From assembly GCA_030374765.1 (NCBI GenBank), contig JARGXX010000099.1, positions 372,001 through 436,000 on the forward strand: a stretch of DNA of 64,000 nucleotides. The letters run 5' to 3'. The notes below the pieces were generated by a model. It was not told the origin of the DNA and ran no database searches. It saw nothing but the letters and a program-made list of their open reading frames with translations. Position 1 is the first letter of the stretch. Every line of letters begins with the position of its first letter. The stretch is from Agarophyton chilense (lineage: Eukaryota; Rhodophyta; Florideophyceae; Gracilariales; Gracilariaceae). This document shows positions 54,076 to 62,966 of this stretch, piece after piece. The position numbers and the translations under genes were made by a program.

Positions 54076-56730
54076 TCACTCTCCCACTCCTTGCCTACTC
54101 CCCAACGCTAAGCGCTTGAACCGTGGTTCTTCTGGTCCACATGACGCTATATAGCAATCTAACACCGCTCCAAGTCTTCTCGTGAGATTCTCCATGAAAA
54201 ACTCCTCCCTTATCGCCAGATAGATTTTCTCTCTCGACGGTATCCATAGCCCAACCGTCGCGATTCTCTCCTTATTCCCACTCACATCTCTACGATTCCC
54301 TCCACAGAATCCATCATTCTCAAACTCCTCAGCATACTCATCCTTCACCATGTTCCAGGCAACCCTCAATATGTCCTCAACAGCCAGTGGCAGAAACCTC
54401 CCAAACAGCGTCGAGAACAAAAGTTGCCTTTGGCCTCCCCGCCCAACGTCTCTATCCATCGTGGTCACCACACATCCAATCCATGCATCAAGTCGCGCAA
54501 GATGCATCACCGTCCCACCCACATACTGCCTTTCTCCATTTCTGTGACTCTCTACCGCGTAGCCCATAAACTCCTCCAACACTTTCAACGACACCTGATT
54601 TCGAAAATACATATCTGCCTCACCAAAGTCCTCCAAGTTCTCAGACACCTTCGATCCAGAATAAGTAATATCTTCAATCGCACTCGTTCTCCACGCACAC
54701 AGCTTACCTCTCCCATCCTCCCCCGACCCCATCAACTTCTCCTGCGCCTCCTCAATCTGCTTCTTCAACTCCGCCCAAAGATCCGTCCCTTCAGTCAACT
54801 TAGCTCGTTTCGCGATCAAATCATATCCAAGCATGGAAAACAGCTTATCACGCGCTGCTCGCTTCCGCACCCCAACCACATCGCTCAATGCTTGCTTCAT
54901 CCTCTGTCTCAAGCACCTATCCGCACTTACATTTTCCACGCACTCCTCTCTCCTCACCGCTTCCCTTATCGACTCCCATTTCTCTCACATTAACTCAGTC
55001 TCTACCACGTGCTTCAACAACAAATGGCTCCCGCCCTCTGTCGACGGCGTATACGGTCTCATCTCATATGCAACCTCAATTGGACATCTCGGAACCATTT
55101 CCTTCTCTCCTACCACAAACATACTTTCCTCCCTACTCTCCCCAACCGCCTCACTTCTATTCTTCTAGCTTCGACCCATATTCTCGGTGTCGAAGCAAAG
55201 TTCCGATGCCTCCAGTTTTGCACAATGAAGAATCCTATCATACACACGACGTGCAAATCCATAAAAGCATTCCTGCACTCTAATGTCATGCTTTCGTCGC
55301 CTCGTCACGCCTCCCTCCCCCCTCCCTTCCCCAGCGATTCTACTTTTCAACGCCTCCCTCAAACTCTCAATCAGGACATTCTGCTGCTTCATTTCCTCCC
55401 TCGCCCGATCCAGCTCCGTTTGGGTCATTTTCAAACTCACCATCACATTGTAGCTGTCTTCCTTCATACGTCCCATTTGTCCCTTCAACACATTCATCTT
55501 CTCAATTAGCATCGACCGCGGCAACAAACCTATTTCATCATCATTTGCTTCATCTTCCACTATACGGACGGCGTTCTCCACGACATTTAAATTCGCATTC
55601 TCCTCGTTATCATTATTCCTTGTGAATACAATGTTTCTCCTTACTCGCATACCTTCCGGCGTCCTTCGCCTTGCGTTCACCTCAAACCCTTCAACTCCCA
55701 AACCCACCCCTCTCCTCGGTGGCAAACGCTCGACATGTTCTCCCTGATGAGAAAGAACTGCTGCTCTTCCATCGCCTTCCTCCCCTGAACCACGTGTTCT
55801 CCCTCCAGCAAACCCCCTTCTCCCCCCCTCACTCACATGCACTTCTCTGCTTTCCCTTTCTTCTATCGCTCTTCTTCCTGTAACTCGAACACTCCCCATT
55901 CTTTCCCTTGCACGCTCTCTCCTTTCTTCCACGTAATCCAAGTTCGCCCCCTCCCATCTTTCCGCCTGTTCCCCCGCGGAAACTCCAACACTCTCTCCTT
56001 CTGTTCTCTCTCGAACGACTCTTGCGCCCGCGATTAGACCACTACTGGGTCCACCTATTCTACCCTCCACACCTCGGCTACTCTCTATTCTCCCTTTCTG
56101 TATCTCATCATCACCGTTCTCTTCCCTCATACCCGTAAACGATGCCCCTGCTTCTTTAACGCCTCTGAGGCGGGATCCACGTTCTCCGATCATTCTCTCT
56201 CCCTCCTTACGCCCCTTCGTCCTCTCATTCGGAATCTCTTCACCTCCTTCAGGTGCAGAGCATGGATTTACCGGCTCCACATCAGCTGAAGACGTGAGTA
56301 CAGCACTTAGAGTCCGCTCGGATGCATCCCCTCTCCTTGTCCTCTCTGGAGCTCTGCTCGCCCTCCCCCGCAATCCACTTCTAGGTACACGCGTGCGGTT
56401 GCTTCGCACGCCATCCCGTTTTCCATCGCCGCTCCGCACCATCTCTCCCGTAGGCGACGTGATTTTCTCCGTACGCGACGTGATTTGCTCCGCACTCTCC
56501 TCGGTCACCGTCTCCTTTGCGCGAACAGCCTTTCCTTTGCCCCCACTCGCCTCTCCTTTCCCACCATCTTGCCTTGATCTACCCCTCAGGCGCACGCCTC
56601 CCTTCTCTCCACTCGCGCCCTGGAGCCTACGCCCCTTGTCCCTACCGCCCTCCGCATCCCCTCCATGCCGCCGTGATTATGTACCGCGCCCGCTAGTGTT
56701 CTCGCTTCTCGATTTGCGCTTCGGAGCCAT
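54076..56730 (-). pseudogene. Accessory protein of the transposon, three nonsense codons
   Basis: One frame of 885 codons from ATG 56730 (MAPKRKSRSE, nuclear-localisation-like) to 54076. It is broken only by TAA at 56679-56677, TAG at 55167-55165 and TGA at 54987-54985; no indel is needed. The first ~300 residues are Arg/Glu/Gly-rich and disordered. A coiled coil follows (~residues 380-450, EKMNVLKGQMGRMKEDS..., TELDRAREEMKQQ), then a helical C-terminal domain (SDVVGVRKRAARDKLFSML...) without a recognised family. It may be a DNA-binding partner of the transposase, a role inferred only from position. It is read in the same direction as the methyltransferase gene, 380 bases downstream of it. 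Confidence 0.55.
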
Positions 56731-57108
56731 GGTTAAAGATATAGAGAGCGATCGTGGTATGGTCTTCCACGCGTTGCAATGCGATGGATGGGAGAGAAGC
56801 TTCGAAACATTCTGCTTCCAAAAATATACCTCCACCCTTTTCGTGTTCTCAGAAAACCCCCAAACTTTTCAGATATTTTAAATATGCGCTCGAACGCACT
56901 AGATATTGGAAAAGTATTCTCCTTCGGAGTACATGACTTTCCTTTAGCATATGTACTACGTCACGCTTTGACGTTATATGTAGCGACAAACATAGTAAAA
57001 GCTCACAATATCTGGTACACTACAATGAAATAAAGTAACAAAAGCGATGCATTTTTAATCGATTACTATGACTGGCGTGTTATTCATACTCCAGATATAC
57101 TCTGTCCC
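56731..57108. other. Spacer between accessory gene and methyltransferase gene
   Basis: About 380 bases with no real gene. It includes the read-through of the SET domain beyond its stop: in the same frame, codons 57105 to about 57058 still spell SET-like sequence before the next stop. Confidence 0.5.
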
Positions 57109-60100
57109 CTAATCCGCGAACAGCTCCTCTCCTATTTCTATATCTCGAATTGCTTGCACAGAAAGCAATCTATAGTCTCTCAACTGCAATGGGGTCCGCC
57201 CCGTCCCCGGAGTTCTGATGACCCGAACATTTGCAGTTCGGCGTCTCATTAACCCGTCTTCAACCGCATCCCTGTCCCTATCCCCTTCCACATACTTGGG
57301 GCCGTTAATTGTTCCCCCCAAGCAAAATGGAGCAGGGACAATCCACACCGGAATAAGAGACACCCCACTAATTCTTCCTGGTAGCTTGTGAAACACTTCC
57401 CCTCGGACGCTTATCTCCATCGCGTACTGCCGAAAACGATCAGCAGTCGCTTTCAATAGCCCCCCTCCGTATGCCTTATGAACTTCCTTCCGTTTTGAAA
57501 GATCATGGTACACCAAAGTCCCGTAAAAGTAACAAACAGTCTCACCTTGTATCACTCGGCGTGTTGTGTACACACCAACTCCCGCATTCGGGTGCCTTAT
57601 CGTCGACTTTGCAATCCGACAACCACATACTGTTGCCTCCACTGGCAGAATAGCATTCCAATCCAACAGTGACATCTTTCCTTGAAAACTTCTTGGCCAC
57701 TCATACAGCGCCTGCCGTCGCCCAATCTCCGATATATTCTTATCCTGCCACATGGAGGAGAGAAAATCCACGATATGGGGTGGAAACATCTGATGCTCGG
57801 GAAATCCAATAGGTGTTTTCCAGGACTTCGAACGCTTTATGACGACGTCCGGAAACAAGCATGTCACTCGAGTCACAGCGTTCCGAACATCTTGCGTAAT
57901 ATGAATGTCCGTCTCGTCGTTCCGCATGCATGACGCAAATTTCACTGTAGCGGCGTGCTTCGCATGAGCAAAGCACTGCGGATCTGGCTCACACCCTAGA
58001 AACTGACGGTGCTTTTCCAGTTCCATGCATGCCATGGCCGTTGAAAATGTTCCGGCGAAGAGGTCCACCACTATGTCTCCCGGCTGAGAAAACCTGCTGA
58101 TGAGCTCCTTCAGCAAAGCGCGTGACTTCTGTTCCGCCCGCACTTTCTGATACGTAACTGCTCCTTTGGCATTCTTCCTTCTCCATAGAAGTGTTTCACC
58201 ATTCGACATGGGAGGCACTTGGTCAATCACGCTATGGTAACCCAGATATCGCGATGGTACATAGCTGAAGTTCTCATAGTTCACCATGCCATGTTGTTCG
58301 GCGTAGGAAAACCCGCTGCGAACTCCATGAATGGCGTACTCTGTTCCGGGAAACAGCGAGCACGAACTACGTCCGGGATTACGCATCGGATTGCCTTGAG
58401 AGCGAATGAAGTGCAGCTGGACCTTGTCCACGACAAACGACCTGCTCTTCTGTCCATTCTCATCCTTTGCACCAATTCGACCCGACACTTCTTTCCATTC
58501 GTTCACCTGCTCAATCGCGCAGAATATAACGAAATGCCCTCCCGGACGCAGAAGTTTAGAGATGAGCTTCGCCGTCTTCACCATGTCTTGCCGGTTAAGA
58601 ACGTCGTACCAGCTGTTTTTCCTGTTCTTCTTCGCACGTATATTATACGGCGGGTCCGTGAGAATTAACTGCACTTTCCCTGTCGGAGAGACCCCATTGC
58701 TGCGCAATGTCTCGTCAATCTCCACCAGGTTCTCGAAAGTACAATTGTACATTCGACAGTGCTTATCCATCTCCGACTCGCACTTTTGGAGAGACATTAT
58801 ATCATCTAGAGAGGTAAGGTCGTGAGGCGGCAGAATATCCACCGACTCAGATTCGACCGACCTTGGTCCAGCTGTGGAAGAATGCTGACCAACACCCATG
58901 TTCTCTTCCTCATTCCCGGTCCCACCCTCCATTCCCTCTCCACCCTCTACCGCCGGAGCCTCCGAATCTTTCTCAGGGGGTACAACTTCTATCTCGTCTT
59001 CTTCCATAACCATAGTAGGTTCTGCCTTTGTCGCAGCCACCACTTCCACCTCCACACTCCCTCGCAGCTTTAGTGGCGATATGTATTCCGAGATGGTAGA
59101 GATAAGAGAGTTCGAGAAGCAGTCGAATCTCTCCGCAAACACTCTAGGCAAAGTGTATGTAAACGGTTTTAGAACGTCCCATCTTTCCGGAGCTGATATA
59201 GAGTAAAGCTGCTCATTCACAACCACTTTGTGCAGGTCAGCGAGAAACTCTTTGGCCAACATACGAAGTGGAGTGTCAACGTACTCCGGCAGGTTCCACG
59301 CCCATGTGTCGACATCCTCCTCCAATAAAGTACGGTTTTTACCAGGAAGGAGTCGTTGGGCCATGTCATTGTGAGAGAACCCATCCCTTCTGTTTCCGAT
59401 TGCTTGGAACTGCATATCAGAATATCGTAGATGGATAAAGGGAAAAACCATGAATTCCACGCCAGGGAATCCCAAATACTGGGCGAAGCTGTCCCACGCG
59501 TTATTGACGAGCTGCACACCAAAGCCCACACGCTGAGCTACTGGTTTGTCATAAATCGCCACCTTCGAAAACGGCGTATCGTAGGTTCTGTCCCGCTTTC
59601 TTCGCTTACGGGAGACTCTTCTCTTCTCCATAGAGACCGACTGAATACAAATGAGGAACAGCAACCTCTGGAACATTGTCGAGAAGTCGGTCGCGAATGG
59701 AGCTCGGCTTTTGCTCGCCTTCTTTCGGGTTGTATCCAGACCTTTGAAGAACTCTGTCAAAGTGACATTCTTCGGGATGCCCTTGAACTCCACCGCCTCG
59801 TATGCGTTCCAAAAGTCCCTCACGCGCCTATCTGGGTCCCCATCCCTTATATCCAGCAACCTCGCCGAAAAATAATTCTGACAGTTCGAGCCCCTCATTC
59901 CTACAACTCGGAGCTCATCTTCTGTGTAATTGGTGTGGTGGGGACCTAGGAGAGTGTAAAAAAACTTCGCGGTCTCCGGTAGGATGTGGCGATTGGCAAT
60001 TGCGAAATCGATGAATGCAGTGGGCCCCACTTTTCGCGGCTCATCTTCCTCCCGCCTCGTTGATGCGTAACGATCACGCAAATCCAGACACGCCCTGATA

Positions 60101-60186
60101 AGTTCATCCCCCGTACCAAACAGTTTACCCATTTCGAAGGTGTCTGCCGCAGGCGATGAAGAAGTTCTCGTGGGTTCTGGAGCCAT
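57109..60186 (-). CDS. DPPY-type DNA amino-methyltransferase fused to a SET-like domain
   Basis: 1025 residues from ATG 60186. Residues ~1-380: a region not recognised. ~390-480: acidic linker. ~480-760: a methyltransferase with ILTDPPYNIR (D511-Y514) before DLFAGTFSTAMACME (from D708) and ...LGCEPD. This permuted order (catalytic motif first, AdoMet loop later) is that of bacterial beta-class N6-adenine/N4-cytosine DNA methylases, not the MT-A70 RNA methylases. ~860-1025: a SET-like domain (AGVGVYTTRRVIQGETV at the start, GGTING mid-way, IEIGEELFAD at the end). The TAG stop falls where the Tyr of the closing DYG motif is expected. It would methylate DNA amino groups, with SET for chromatin targeting or histone methylation (inference). 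The methylase half has no visible lesion. Confidence 0.8.
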   Translation of the reverse strand: MAPEPTRTSSSPAADTFEMGKLFGTGDELIRACLDLRDRYASTRREEDEPRKVGPTAFIDFAIANRHILPETAKFFYTLLGPHHTNYTEDELRVVGMRGSNCQNYFSARLLDIRDGDPDRRVRDFWNAYEAVEFKGIPKNVTLTEFFKGLDTTRKKASKSRAPFATDFSTMFQRLLFLICIQSVSMEKRRVSRKRRKRDRTYDTPFSKVAIYDKPVAQRVGFGVQLVNNAWDSFAQYLGFPGVEFMVFPFIHLRYSDMQFQAIGNRRDGFSHNDMAQRLLPGKNRTLLEEDVDTWAWNLPEYVDTPLRMLAKEFLADLHKVVVNEQLYSISAPERWDVLKPFTYTLPRVFAERFDCFSNSLISTISEYISPLKLRGSVEVEVVAATKAEPTMVMEEDEIEVVPPEKDSEAPAVEGGEGMEGGTGNEEENMGVGQHSSTAGPRSVESESVDILPPHDLTSLDDIMSLQKCESEMDKHCRMYNCTFENLVEIDETLRSNGVSPTGKVQLILTDPPYNIRAKKNRKNSWYDVLNRQDMVKTAKLISKLLRPGGHFVIFCAIEQVNEWKEVSGRIGAKDENGQKSRSFVVDKVQLHFIRSQGNPMRNPGRSSCSLFPGTEYAIHGVRSGFSYAEQHGMVNYENFSYVPSRYLGYHSVIDQVPPMSNGETLLWRRKNAKGAVTYQKVRAEQKSRALLKELISRFSQPGDIVVDLFAGTFSTAMACMELEKHRQFLGCEPDPQCFAHAKHAATVKFASCMRNDETDIHITQDVRNAVTRVTCLFPDVVIKRSKSWKTPIGFPEHQMFPPHIVDFLSSMWQDKNISEIGRRQALYEWPRSFQGKMSLLDWNAILPVEATVCGCRIAKSTIRHPNAGVGVYTTRRVIQGETVCYFYGTLVYHDLSKRKEVHKAYGGGLLKATADRFRQYAMEISVRGEVFHKLPGRISGVSLIPVWIVPAPFCLGGTINGPKYVEGDRDRDAVEDGLMRRRTANVRVIRTPGTGRTPLQLRDYRLLSVQAIRDIEIGEELFAD

Positions 60187-60725
60187 TCATGTACGTGTTC
60201 AAACAACCTCACGGGCGGTCGTCACGAGAGGCTGAGTGAAAGAGAGCAGCGGGTGCGGGTGGGTGCGGGTGGGTACGGAAAGATTGTGAGTACGGTTGAG
60301 GAGCGCGCACGGAAGAACGGTTGTTGCGGAACGACTTCGCGGCTATCCTGGTTGCATTCTGTCGGCCGACAGAGGTGCGCGGGGACTTCATCGGGACCCC
60401 CGATGAAGTCGGAGCGCACCTCTGTCGGCCGTCAGGATATTTTTTAATTTTTTAGTTTTATTTTCTTGTATCGCCTACCAAGCCAATAGGCGTGTTTGCG
60501 ATGGAAAGAGACAAGGAGTTTCTTGAGTTTGAAACTAAGCGGACGTAGCTCAGGTTGAAACTAAGCGGACGTAGTTCAGGCTGATTGCAACGTACTGCTC
60601 TCGGGAGTGTTCCGGATAGTCGCCACCAAAGGAGCTCGATCCAATACGTCTCAGTCTGTATACCATAAAAGGCTCAAAGCGCTCTGCGACCATTTGCAAC
60701 CTCGACCGACTACGATCCGATTCAA
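60187..60725. promoter_or_regulatory. Divergent intergenic region with hairpin and tandem repeat
   Basis: This 540-bp region lies between the divergent methyltransferase and dioxygenase genes, so it probably holds both promoters. It contains a G-rich run (GCGGGTGGGTGCGGGTGGG) near 60254-60272, a long hairpin at 60363-60431 and a 26-bp tandem duplication at 60530-60555/60556-60581. A TATA-like TAAAAGG lies near 60665. Confidence 0.5.
60363..60431. repeat. Long hairpin in the divergent promoter region
   Basis: Bases 60363-60380 pair with 60414-60431 (18 bp), three mismatches follow, then 60384-60395 pair with 60399-60410 (12 bp) around a 3-nt loop. The outer arm begins CGGCCGACAGAGGTGCGC. It is too perfect to be chance in old DNA and could bind the element's own protein or act on transcripts. 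Confidence 0.75.
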
Positions 60726-60872
60726 ATGATGACTAGAGGCAAAGCGAAAGCGAGGGGTACTCCGCGGGGTACTCCACGCGCCACTCCGCGAAAAGCTAAA
60801 TCGGGAAACAATCTAGCTGGTGGGGATAGGACTTGGCCCGCGAGTAATTCGCGACTAAGAGAAGTGAGCTGA
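60726..60872 (+). CDS. Short basic leader frame before the dioxygenase gene
   Basis: Two adjacent ATGs (60726 and 60729) open a 48-codon frame rich in Arg, Lys, Pro and Thr, with a repeated RGTPRGTPRATPRK segment like a DNA-minor-groove or nuclear-targeting tail. Its TGA at 60870-60872 overlaps the ATG of the next frame (TGATG). Either a one-base change has split off the true N-terminus of the dioxygenase protein, or translation reinitiates at the overlap. Confidence 0.45.
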   Translation: MMTRGKAKARGTPRGTPRATPRKAKSGNNLAGGDRTWPASNSRLREVS

Positions 60873-61899
60873 TGGAGAAAGGATTTTGTGTGCTGGAAGA
60901 GTTTGCCACGGACGAGGGGATGGCGGATGAGGCGAAGAAGAGGGGGGTAAACTTCGATGGAGATGTGACTGGGACTTTGCTAGAGTTCTTCCAGACGGAT
61001 TTCTTGAACCAGCCGGACTTGACGATTGAAGGGAATAGAAAGAAATGGGACCCTATAATCAACGCTGGTGAGGAGAGAGACGCTGGAGATAGAGTGAAGG
61101 GAGTTGGGCGGTACATTACGACGAAGGTGGGGATTGTGGATTCTGTGGAGGGGGACGAGAACAAAGTTTTAATGGTGAGGAAAAGGGCATTATTGGATGC
61201 GAGGTTTGGACAGATTGCGGCCGCTCTTCGGTTGTGCAACAACCGGTCGGGGAAGAAGAGGATGTATGCCCCTGAAACAGGGGGGCGAGTGCTGTGTACG
61301 GCGGAGGGCTGTCCAAGGCAGGTGTTACATACGGACTTTCGAGGACTGACCGATGCCGAGAAGAACGTCGGAGAGGTTCCAGGGTTCTTCATAATGGCGT
61401 CGGGAGCGAGTTCGTTTATGCTTTGGGTTTGTGAGAGGTCACATAACATGTACGTACCCGACGACAGGAGCTTGAAGCGGGTGTCTCGGACGATGGTAGT
61501 GAGGAAGTTCAGGATTCCGCCGTACTCCATTTTTATTGGAAGAGGAGATGTGTTTCATTCTGGAGCTGGATACGAAGATGCATTGGTTAAGGAAGTTTGC
61601 ATGAGGTATCACATGTACTTGGTACCGGATGGGTACAAGCTACCGGACGCAGTGCATAGACAACCAGCATTTCGGCCTAAGTTCGAAGAGGATGATTCCA
61701 ACAAGGGTGATGATGAAGACGTCCAGGTAGATGAGGATGAGGAGTTGGATGAAGATTATAAAATGGAAGTTGTTGAAAGTGGGGTGGGGAAGAGGAGTAT
61801 GAAGAAGAGGATGATGAACCTGAGATGGGTCTCAACTCGGCTAACACAGATGGAGACTATGAAGACGGCGGTATGATAATGGATGACGACGACGACTAG
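60872..61899 (+). CDS. 2OG-Fe(II)-dioxygenase-like protein of the transposon
   Basis: From ATG 60872 the frame gives 334 residues ending at 61876. A one-base shift near 61788, in a G-rich run, would instead give an acidic tail ending at 61899, which looks like the original end. The core has the double-stranded beta-helix pattern: LHTDF (H153, D155), GFFIMASGASSFMLWV, PPYSIFIGRGDVFHSGAGY (H229), then CMRYHMYL (R245). His-x-Asp...His binds iron and the late Arg binds 2-oxoglutarate in this superfamily. TET/JBP, AlkB-like and other branches cannot be told apart by eye. Oxidation of modified DNA bases is a hypothesis drawn from the neighbouring methyltransferase. Confidence 0.6.
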
Positions 61900-62058
61900 A
61901 TAGTATCCGTTACCTATTGAAAAATAAAGAGTACAATTTGAGGTAATATGTGGAGTAGTCTCCTTTTCTTGTAATAGTGATCAGTCGTCTTTCAGTAGAA
62001 ACTCCTGAACAACTTGATTGAAACGCGTGAGAGCAGCACTTGCTTTCACTTTCTCATA

Positions 62059-62718
62059 ATGAATGACAACTGTCGAAGATATCAAGATTACGACATCAGG
62101 GAGCTTGCAGGTGGATTGAAAGAGAAGGTGGATGACTGCATTTCCGAGGTTGTTTCTGAGCTGGGAGGGGTAGTGCTGAGTGCGTCGGAGGGTGGGGTGC
62201 CATTGGAGGCGATATCGAACGTTCGGAGGGGGGTGAGGCTAGCTGGAAAGATGGCCAGGGATCATATAGATGGGATGGTGGAATGCATGGGGCTGGAGAT
62301 GGGGAAGCTGTGGAGGGCAAATGAGGAACTGAAGAGGCGTGTGAAGGTGTTGGAAGTGCACATGGAAGGGGTGGGGGAGATTTGGGGTGCGCGGAAGGTG
62401 TTGAAGGAGGTGGGAGAGGAGAGGGGGAGAGCGAAAGGGTCGCCGGTGACGCCAGGGAGACGCGGGGAGCCGGCTGGGATGAAGAAGGGGAGAGAGGAAT
62501 GGAAAGGGGGAGGAGTTGGAGAGAGTCGGCTGAAGAAGAGGAGGGTTGGTAAGGATGTGGAGAAGAAGGGTGGGAATGTGTGTGTGGTGGGGCAGCCGGG
62601 TGTGAGGAACTTGAGCAGTGGGGAGGTGGACGAGGTTGAGAATGCGGTGGTGGACTTCTTCAACCTCAAATACCCTCCTGGTGGAACGCTGGAGCCTAGT
62701 AAGCAAAATGGCCAGTAA
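62059..62718 (+). CDS. Coiled-coil basic protein of the transposon
   Basis: 219 residues from ATG 62059 (the frame is open to 62014). A helical N-terminus (ELAGGLKEKVDDCISEVVSE) and a coiled coil (MGLEMGKLWRANEELKRRV) are followed by a Gly/Lys/Arg-rich disordered part with a KKRR cluster, then a small C-terminal segment (VDEVENAVVDFFNLKYPPG). No family recognised. It may be a DNA-binding accessory factor; plant CACTA elements also encode a second protein that binds subterminal repeats, but homology is not claimed. No lesions seen. Confidence 0.5.
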   Translation: MNDNCRRYQDYDIRELAGGLKEKVDDCISEVVSELGGVVLSASEGGVPLEAISNVRRGVRLAGKMARDHIDGMVECMGLEMGKLWRANEELKRRVKVLEVHMEGVGEIWGARKVLKEVGEERGRAKGSPVTPGRRGEPAGMKKGREEWKGGGVGESRLKKRRVGKDVEKKGGNVCVVGQPGVRNLSSGEVDEVENAVVDFFNLKYPPGGTLEPSKQNGQ

Positions 62719-62963
62719 GGAGGTAGAAGGTACTGACGACTGCCTTGGTATGGATCTCCACCTAGAGCGGTCAAAAGTGACCAGTAAACTGCAAATGCAG
62801 ATTAAACTGCATTAAGTGGTCAAAACACTAAGATGCGGAGTTCTTATTTCCAATTTTTTTTTTTCAGGTGCCGAACTAGCGCAATCCCCAAAATTCTTAG
62901 ATTTTTTGGCTTTTTATTTACAAAACTAGCTATCTAGCACACTTATCTAGCATTCCGAGAACA
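62719..62963. repeat. Right subterminal region and terminal inverted repeat
   Basis: It contains GGTCAAAA motifs near 62767 and 62817, also present near the left end (50237), AACTAGC copies at about 62874-62880 and 62924-62930, and the terminal repeat at 62947-62963. CAG follows at 62964-62966. The shared subterminal motifs in inverted orientation support one element spanning 50215-62963. Confidence 0.75.
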
Positions 62964-62966
62964 CAG

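Larger units (their letters stand above)
50215..62963 (+). mobile_element. 12.75-kb CMC-type DNA transposon with DNA-modification genes
   Basis: Terminal inverted repeats TGTTCTCGGAATGCTAG (50215-50231; complement at 62947-62963) are perfect over 17 bp. The 3-bp sequence CAG directly flanks both ends (50212-50214 and 62964-62966). It splits the protease of gypsy C. Contents from left: transposase (plus), accessory protein (minus), methyltransferase-SET (minus), hairpin, dioxygenase-like gene (plus), coiled-coil protein (plus). Short CTAGTTTT repeats occur inside both ends. A 3-bp target duplication and a TNP2-like transposase fit the CMC (CACTA/Mirage/Chapaev) superfamily, though the ends do not start CACTA. 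Orientation is set by the transposase. Several genes have stops or indels, so this copy is probably immobile. Confidence 0.82.

Noticed and set aside
56294..56881. A 195-codon plus-strand frame opposite the accessory gene
   Set aside because: Antisense shadow of Arg/Glu/Gly-rich coding sequence, with no recognisable domain.
62239..62774. Two overlapping minus-strand frames opposite the coiled-coil gene
   Set aside because: His/Pro/Leu-rich products typical of the reverse strand of Glu/Lys/Gly-rich coding DNA; the plus frame has the better ATG and composition.
50215..62963. Giant virus or prophage insertion as the source of the methylase-oxygenase block
   Set aside because: Perfect terminal inverted repeats, a 3-bp direct flank and a transposase-like gene explain the block; no capsid, polymerase or packaging gene is present.
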